This document shows positions 58,457 through 64,000 of a stretch of 64,000 nt of DNA, piece after piece (the first letter of the stretch is position 1; each line of letters begins with the position of its first letter). The translations under genes were made by a program, and so were the position numbers. Under the pieces are notes generated by a model. That model was given only the letters and a program-made list of their open reading frames with translations, was not told the origin of the DNA and did no database searches. Source of the stretch: Syntrophomonas sp. (lineage in GTDB: Bacteria; Bacillota; Syntrophomonadia; Syntrophomonadales; Syntrophomonadaceae); NCBI GenBank assembly GCA_016841875.1, contig JAENYG010000007.1:10475-74474 (forward strand). Reading direction: 5' to 3'.

Positions 58457-61400
58457 GTGTACCTGAAAAGAATGGATATCAAAGGTTTTAAATCGTTTGC
58501 AGATAGTACCGAGGTAGCATTACAGCCTGGAATCAATGTGATTGTAGGACCCAATGGATGTGGGAAAAGCAATATAGTAGATGCCATTCGCTGGTGTCTG
58601 GGAGAAAGCAATGTACGCAATCTGCGAGGTCACAAAGGCGAAGATGTAATATTCAACGGAACTGATGATAAAAGGGCCCAGGGTATGGCTTTTGTCCAGT
58701 TATTGATCGATAATCAAGACCAGGTGCTTCCATTTGATTACAACGAGATAACCATAGCCCGCAAGCTTTTCAGATCTGGGGAGAGTGAATTTTATATTAA
58801 TAAATCACGGGTACGTATGAAAGACATTTATGGTATGTTTACTGGTACCGGGCTGGGCAAGAAGGGATACTCAATAATCAGCCAGGGAGAGCTGGAACAG
58901 GTGTTAAATGGACAGCCCCTGGATCGGCGTTTTATATTGGAAGAGGCTTCGGGAATAATAAAATATCGGCATCAAAGGGATGAAGTAAGAACCAGGTTGG
59001 CCAATACCGGTAATGATTTGACTAGATTGCGGGACATACTGGCTGAGTTGAAACAGCGCCGAGATGAACTGCAGAATAAAGCAGAAAAAGCTAGGATACA
59101 TATTAGTTTTAATAATGAAAAAATGCAACTGGAAGAAAATATTCTTCGATTTGAAATTTATAAGATGCAAAATGATCTGGTTAAGAGAAACGAGGCTTTA
59201 GAGGACAAGAAAGAGGAGATAGAAGAACTTAAGAAACGGGTGCAGGAACAGGAAGAAGCTATAGCACGCGAAGAACTAAAGCTGTTAAATTACCGGGAGA
59301 TGCTCAACAGCTTGAAGGACGATAGACATAATGGGGACAATCGGCTTTCAGCTTTGGATAGTGAGGTCAGGTTAAGTGAAGAAAGAATCAAAAACTATGG
59401 GGAAAGGGCAGCTGCTGCAGCTGAAGATGAGAGCAAGTACCGGGCTATGCTGCAAAAGATCAAAGAAGATTTAACCGTGAAGCTGGAGGACTACGAGCAG
59501 CAGAAAAAAAGCTTGGCTGTTTTAACCGCCAACTTTGAGCAGTTGAATTTACAAATTCATGACCTGGAGAATTCGATGCAGAACAGCCTGAATCGTTTTG
59601 AAGAAAAGAAAGCCCAGGTGTTTGAACGCATGCAGGAAGAAAGCAGGCTGAATAATCAGGTGTTGGAAATTGAAGATAAACAGAGGAAACTGCGGGAAAA
59701 AAAAGAACGGATGGATATACTCAGCAGCGATTTAAGGGGTAAAATAAGCCAAAAGGAAGCCCTGCTTAATAATATCGAAAGTGAGAAACAGCAGTATCTG
59801 AAAGAAATAAAGGAATTTAAAAATAGTCTGGAAAAAATAGAGAATAATAAGCAGGAGCTGGAAAAATCATTAGAAGATAACGTTGCTCAATATGCCCTGC
59901 TAAGCGAAGAAGAACTTAAAATAGATAAAAAAATCCTGCTGCTAAACGATATGGAAAGGAATCTAGAAGGATATTCCCGGGGAGTAAGGTCAGTCCTGGA
60001 AACCTATCAAAAGGGCAAACTCAGCGGAATCAAAGGTTTGGTAGGAGAGGTGATTGACGTGCCTCTAGGGCTGGAGACAGCGATAGAGACTGCTCTGGGG
60101 AGAAAACTGGAAAACATAATCGTAAAAAACAGTGAAAGTGCCAGGGAAGCAATCGAGTACCTGAAAAAGACCAGGTTAGGAAGAGTAACCTTTTTACCGC
60201 TGGACATTTTGTTAAGTACACCTGTGCCTCAAAACATTAAAGAATCTCTGGGCAGGTTGGATGGGGTACTGGGAATAGCTTCAGATATTATTAACTATCA
60301 GCAGGAATATAAGAAGGCGGTAGAATACCTGCTGGGGCGTGTAGTATTGGTGCGAGATATGGAGACGGGAATAAAGGTATTCAAGAGCAGCAGCTATCCT
60401 CTGCAAATCGTCACCCTGGAAGGGGAACTGATAAATGTAAGCGGGGCCATGACCGGGGGCAGTAGTGACCACAGAAAAGAGACCCCCTTGCAGCGAAAAA
60501 AAGAAAAGAAAAATCTTCTGGAACAGCAGGCTCATGTAAAGCAGAGTCTGGGGCAGAATCGACAGGAAAGCGAAAATATATACCGGGAATTTGATATGGT
60601 TAAAAAACAAGTGGAAGCTCAAAAAAACGCCCTGATTGAAAAGGAATTCAGGTTTGAAATTATTGATAAACAGGCTCTTCAGACTAATGAGGAAATAGTA
60701 AATGATCGAAGGGAATGGGAAGCCAGTATAGATCAATTGGGCCGATTGGAGACCAGCTATGAGCAGCTGCTGCTAGAAATGGAAGACCTGCAGCAGAAGA
60801 AAAACTCGATCCATGGCAGCAGTGAAAGTGAGTCAAAAAAATTGGAAGAATTAAAAGAAAAAATCGATATTAATAAAAGAAACTATGAAGTACACCAAGA
60901 ACGTCTGATATCCTATCAGGAGCAGTTAGATTCAAAAAAGAGAGAATTGGAGAGCATAGAAAAAAATATAGCACAGTTCAGGCAGGTTGAGAATTCTTAT
61001 CAGCAGTCCAGGTTGGAAGCAGCTGAACTACAGGAACGTCTTTCTGATCTAGCAGAAAGCGAAACGAGTAAAATGGCGGCCACCAGGATAAAAATAAGCG
61101 AAGAAAAGCAGGCCCTGAGTCTGATGCAAGATAAAATATTGGCTCAGCAGGCAGAAGAGAAGACGTGTCACGGCATGATAGGAAACATTCGCCAAGAAAT
61201 TTCACCCCTGAGGCAGAATCTGATCCAGTTGGAAAACAACTCCAGGAACACTGAAATAAGTTTAGCCCGCCTGGAAACAGAATTTGAGGCCCTAAACAGT
61301 AAATGGCGCCATGAATATGAAAAGGAATTAGATGATATAGGAGAGCCAAAGATCAATTCTTCTCAGCTACGAGACTTCCGACAGAGGGTAGAGTTCTTAT

Positions 61401-62032
61401 CCGGCCAGCTCGAAGAAATCGGGTCAGTGGATTTGGATTCCATACCAGAATTTGAAGCTCTTAGTGAGCGCTTTGGATTTATCAACCAGCAATATGAAGA
61501 CTTATTAACTGCCAGGGATTCCCTAAACGATTTGCTGAGAGAAACGGAAAAAATAATGTCCCGGGATTTTGCTGATTTTATTCTGATTGCTGACCAGAGT
61601 TTTACCCAGACTTTCCAGGATATATTCGGCGGTGGTGAGGCCTGTCTAAGGATGGAGCAGGGTAAGGATAGATTAGAAGCAGGCATAGATATTGAGGTGA
61701 AGCTGCCGGGCAAGAAAACTCAGTCCCTAAACCTTCTTTCGGGCGGGGAACGAGCTCTGACCTGTATAGCATTTATTTTTGCCTTATTAAGGCTAAAACC
61801 AGCTCCGTTTTGCATTCTGGATGAAATTGATGCATCTTTGGATGAGACCAATTTGATACGATTTTCAGATTTTTTAAAGAAGATGGCTCAGGAGATGCAG
61901 TACATAATCATTACCCACAGGCAGTCTACCATTGAATCGGGTGAGAATATTTATGGGGTTACCATGCCTGAAAAAGGAGTATCAAAGGTACTGACCCTTA
62001 ACATTAATGAGGCGGAGAGCCTGGCCGGATAA
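58457..62032 (+). CDS. smc: Chromosome partition protein SMC
   Basis: 1191 residues, typical length. Walker A GPNGCGKSNIVDAIRWCLGE (about residues 32-51), long coiled coil from ~170 to ~490, hinge domain ~500-690 (VLGRK-type region with LGRKLENIIVKNSESAREAIEYLKK and VVLVRDMETGI), second coiled coil to ~1020, then the ABC signature LLSGGERALTCIAFIFALLR and Walker B APFCILDEIDASLDE. With ScpA and ScpB it forms condensin for chromosome compaction and segregation. GTG at 58457 follows GGGAGG. ftsY follows 25 bp later. Confidence 0.97.
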   Translation: MYLKRMDIKGFKSFADSTEVALQPGINVIVGPNGCGKSNIVDAIRWCLGESNVRNLRGHKGEDVIFNGTDDKRAQGMAFVQLLIDNQDQVLPFDYNEITIARKLFRSGESEFYINKSRVRMKDIYGMFTGTGLGKKGYSIISQGELEQVLNGQPLDRRFILEEASGIIKYRHQRDEVRTRLANTGNDLTRLRDILAELKQRRDELQNKAEKARIHISFNNEKMQLEENILRFEIYKMQNDLVKRNEALEDKKEEIEELKKRVQEQEEAIAREELKLLNYREMLNSLKDDRHNGDNRLSALDSEVRLSEERIKNYGERAAAAAEDESKYRAMLQKIKEDLTVKLEDYEQQKKSLAVLTANFEQLNLQIHDLENSMQNSLNRFEEKKAQVFERMQEESRLNNQVLEIEDKQRKLREKKERMDILSSDLRGKISQKEALLNNIESEKQQYLKEIKEFKNSLEKIENNKQELEKSLEDNVAQYALLSEEELKIDKKILLLNDMERNLEGYSRGVRSVLETYQKGKLSGIKGLVGEVIDVPLGLETAIETALGRKLENIIVKNSESAREAIEYLKKTRLGRVTFLPLDILLSTPVPQNIKESLGRLDGVLGIASDIINYQQEYKKAVEYLLGRVVLVRDMETGIKVFKSSSYPLQIVTLEGELINVSGAMTGGSSDHRKETPLQRKKEKKNLLEQQAHVKQSLGQNRQESENIYREFDMVKKQVEAQKNALIEKEFRFEIIDKQALQTNEEIVNDRREWEASIDQLGRLETSYEQLLLEMEDLQQKKNSIHGSSESESKKLEELKEKIDINKRNYEVHQERLISYQEQLDSKKRELESIEKNIAQFRQVENSYQQSRLEAAELQERLSDLAESETSKMAATRIKISEEKQALSLMQDKILAQQAEEKTCHGMIGNIRQEISPLRQNLIQLENNSRNTEISLARLETEFEALNSKWRHEYEKELDDIGEPKINSSQLRDFRQRVEFLSGQLEEIGSVDLDSIPEFEALSERFGFINQQYEDLLTARDSLNDLLRETEKIMSRDFADFILIADQSFTQTFQDIFGGGEACLRMEQGKDRLEAGIDIEVKLPGKKTQSLNLLSGGERALTCIAFIFALLRLKPAPFCILDEIDASLDETNLIRFSDFLKKMAQEMQYIIITHRQSTIESGENIYGVTMPEKGVSKVLTLNINEAESLAG

Positions 62033-62057
62033 TAATTGATCAAGGTGGGGGAAAATA

Positions 62058-63143
62058 ATGGCACTATTTAAACGTAAAAGCAAAAAAAATCAAAAAGAAG
62101 TTGCAGTCGAAGAAGAGCAGTTAGTACAGAAAAATGAAGAGCTAACGCAAGTCGTAGAGACTGAGGCAGATGCTCAGACAAGTATAGTTGAAGCTCTAGT
62201 GGATGACGATGTAAAGAAAAAGAGTAAAACCGGATTGTTTGATAAATTCAAACAAGGGTTGAGTAAAACCAGAAGCAGCCTTAGTGGAAGAATAAATGAG
62301 TTAATCCAAAGTACCAAAAAACTCGATGAAGATTTTTGGGAGGAACTGGAGGAAATTCTGATCCAGGCGGATGTGGGAGTAAATACCTCCCTGGAATTAG
62401 TGGAAAAAGTCAAACAAACCGCCCGCAAGAAAAAAATTTCCGATTCTTCAGAAGTTATGAGCATTATAGCTGATGAGGTGCGGGAGATGCTCAATTATGA
62501 AGGCGCTGAGCTAAACCTGCAGGCCCATACTCCAGGCATTATTATGGTGGTGGGTGTGAATGGAGCTGGTAAAACTACCTCCATTGCCAAGCTGGCCTAC
62601 ATGTTTAAAAATGAGCAGCAGCGGGTTATACTGGCGGCCGCGGACACCTTCAGAGCAGCTGCTATAGACCAGCTGCAGATATGGGCTGACCGGGTAGGGG
62701 TGGAGTTGATAAAACATCAGGAAGGTGCTGATCCGGGTGCGGTAGTGTTCGATGCCATAAGTGCTGCTAAGGCACGGAAAGCGGATGTCTTAATTATAGA
62801 TACCGCTGGCCGGCTGCAGAATAAAACTAATTTAATGAAGGAAATCAGCAAAATCAGAAAAATCATTGAGAGAGAGATACCCGAAGGACCTCAAGAAGTG
62901 CTGCTGGTTTTAGATGCTACTACGGGTCAAAATGCGATAAGTCAGGCTAGAATTTTCGAAGAGGCTACCGGGGTAACAGGTATTGTATTGACTAAACTGG
63001 ACGGTACTGCTAAAGGCGGAATAATACTGGGCATTGCCAGTGAACTCAAGATTCCGGTGAAATTCGTAGGCGTAGGTGAGGGTATGGACGATATGAAGGC
63101 TTTTGATCCGGAAGTATTTGCCCGAGCTCTCTTTGAAGAATAA
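62058..63143 (+). CDS. ftsY: Signal recognition particle receptor FtsY
   Basis: 361 residues. An acidic, charged N-terminal ~70 residues (membrane-targeting A domain), then the N domain (FWEELEEILIQADVGVNTSLELVEKV) and the SRP GTPase G domain: GVNGAGKTTSIAKLAYM, ADTFRAAAIDQLQIWADR, IIDTAGRLQNKTNLM, TKLDGTAKGG and GVGEGMDDMKAFDPEVFA. It binds GTP and docks ribosome-SRP complexes at the membrane. Co-transcribed with smc. Confidence 0.97.
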   Translation: MALFKRKSKKNQKEVAVEEEQLVQKNEELTQVVETEADAQTSIVEALVDDDVKKKSKTGLFDKFKQGLSKTRSSLSGRINELIQSTKKLDEDFWEELEEILIQADVGVNTSLELVEKVKQTARKKKISDSSEVMSIIADEVREMLNYEGAELNLQAHTPGIIMVVGVNGAGKTTSIAKLAYMFKNEQQRVILAAADTFRAAAIDQLQIWADRVGVELIKHQEGADPGAVVFDAISAAKARKADVLIIDTAGRLQNKTNLMKEISKIRKIIEREIPEGPQEVLLVLDATTGQNAISQARIFEEATGVTGIVLTKLDGTAKGGIILGIASELKIPVKFVGVGEGMDDMKAFDPEVFARALFEE

Positions 63144-63264
63144 AAATAGATTTCGTAGGATATCGTTTTTACAAGCCTATACTCAGGTTAGTTTAACTAC
63201 TTTTTTTAGAATTATTATTAGACAATATTGATATCAAAAACTCGTATCTAAGGAGGAAGCAAAT

Positions 63265-64000
63265 ATGATAAAGCTAGCCATAATTGGGGGTACAGGGGTT
63301 TATAACCCTAAGATGTTAGATGATATTAGGACCACTATTCAGAATACGCCTTATGGAGATGTGACGGTTACCATTGGCAGTTACGCCGGTGAGGATATAG
63401 CCTTTATTCCCCGACATGGATCTTTGCACAGCGTCCCGCCGCACTTGATAAATTATCGGGCTAATATAATGGCCTTGAACATGTTGGGGGTTAAGAGCAT
63501 CTTAGCCACCGCCGCTGTGGGTTCCTTGAACCTGGATTTGGAACCGGGCATGTTTGTCTTGGCCGACCAGTTTCTGGATTTTACTAAGATCAGAAGAAGC
63601 ACTTTTTATGAAGGCGGTGAAGAGGGAGTAATTCACTGTGATATGACCGTTCCTTATTGCCAGGAACTCAGGCAAGCTCTGGCCAAAGCCGGTGAAGATC
63701 TGGGGTTTTCCATCCAAAATGGCGGTACTTATGTTTGTACTGAAGGACCTCGATTTGAAACTGCGGCTGAAATATCCATGTTTAAGCAGCTGGGCGGTGA
63801 GCTGGTGGGGATGACCAGTGTTCCTGAAGTCTGTTTGGCTAGAGAACTGGGGATCTGTTACGCCAATATTTCCATTATTACCAATCACGCGGCAGGCATC
63901 TCACCCCATTTCCTGACCCACAGCGAAGTACTGCAGGTTATGAAGGACAGCACCTGTGATGTAAGGCAGCTTATGATGGACAGTATTAAATATATTCCAG
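63265..64000 (+). CDS. mtnP: Methylthioadenosine/purine nucleoside phosphorylase (cut by window end)
   Basis: 245 residues are visible, starting at ATG 63265 after AAGGAGGAAGCAAAT; the stop lies beyond the window. Family features: IGGTGVYNPKML (phosphate loop), FIPRHGSLHSVPPHLINYRANI, TAAVGSLNLDLEPGMF, TEGPRFETAAEI and GMTSVPEVCLARELGI, SIITNHAAG. It splits 5'-methylthioadenosine, or a purine nucleoside, with phosphate. The choice between MTA and inosine/guanosine cannot be made from sequence alone, so the symbol is tentative. Confidence 0.85.
   Translation, partial: MIKLAIIGGTGVYNPKMLDDIRTTIQNTPYGDVTVTIGSYAGEDIAFIPRHGSLHSVPPHLINYRANIMALNMLGVKSILATAAVGSLNLDLEPGMFVLADQFLDFTKIRRSTFYEGGEEGVIHCDMTVPYCQELRQALAKAGEDLGFSIQNGGTYVCTEGPRFETAAEISMFKQLGGELVGMTSVPEVCLARELGICYANISIITNHAAGISPHFLTHSEVLQVMKDSTCDVRQLMMDSIKYIP

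Overview
The window reads as chromosome of an anaerobic, endospore-forming, Gram-positive bacterium of the class Clostridia. Spore genes are present (an alpha/beta small acid-soluble spore protein, its germination protease Gpr, and YlbJ), together with a PerR/reverse-rubrerythrin oxidative defence, acetate kinase/phosphotransacetylase, strong AGGAGG ribosome binding sites and frequent TTG/GTG starts. The gene content would suit a Syntrophomonas-like organism, but that placement is an inference from gene style, not a measurement.

Layout. 1-6.3 kb: end of a 26-residue-repeat protein, a MaoC-fold protein, a decayed HAD phosphatase, a tandem pair of large unfamiliar proteins with a C-terminal Ada-like cysteine domain, a GNAT protein and a peptide deformylase remnant. 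6.3-14.9 kb: aminotransferase, an iron/AEP-type ABC importer (substrate-binding protein, fused permease, ATPase), PHP phosphoesterase, PadR regulator with acetate kinase, and a nifV-like remnant. 15-24.5 kb: accessory region with a 282-bp palindromic element, an M15 peptidase, a response regulator/GGDEF protein whose phospho-acceptor Asp is Asn, polysaccharide deacetylase, membrane-anchored Mrr-like nuclease, DUF3810 and DUF1232 proteins, and a GNAT gene with an in-frame TGA followed by a SECIS-like hairpin. 24.5-32 kb: pdxR/pdxS/pdxT for vitamin B6, a three-gene NHEJ cluster (Ku, ligase, polymerase), and perR-rubrerythrin behind a promoter with two PerR-like boxes. 32-36.7 kb: small membrane and exported proteins, coaD, a 3D-domain cell-wall protein and a gamma-carbonic-anhydrase-like protein.

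36.8-64 kb is a housekeeping block whose order matches two segments known from Bacillus: rpmB-asp23-fakA-(...)-recG, then rsmD-ylbJ-ylbK-tmcAL-yceD-rpmF, then plsX-acpP-rnc-smc-ftsY. Differences from that order are the insertion of sasp/gpr, the insertion of pta-ackA beside tmcAL, the displacement of coaD, the absence of fabD/fabG between plsX and acpP, and a radical SAM gene and birA between rnc and smc. The window ends inside a methylthioadenosine/purine nucleoside phosphorylase gene.

The most promising unusual item is the GNAT acetyltransferase gene at 22031-22510. It is intact except for one TGA at codon 30, where I recall homologues usually having Cys. A hairpin 27 nt downstream contains the same 10-base apical sequence as the E. 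coli fdhF SECIS. It is either an undescribed selenoprotein or a gene killed by a single nonsense mutation. Intergenic regions also carry several palindromic elements, including a family sharing the core GGGGGACGTT.
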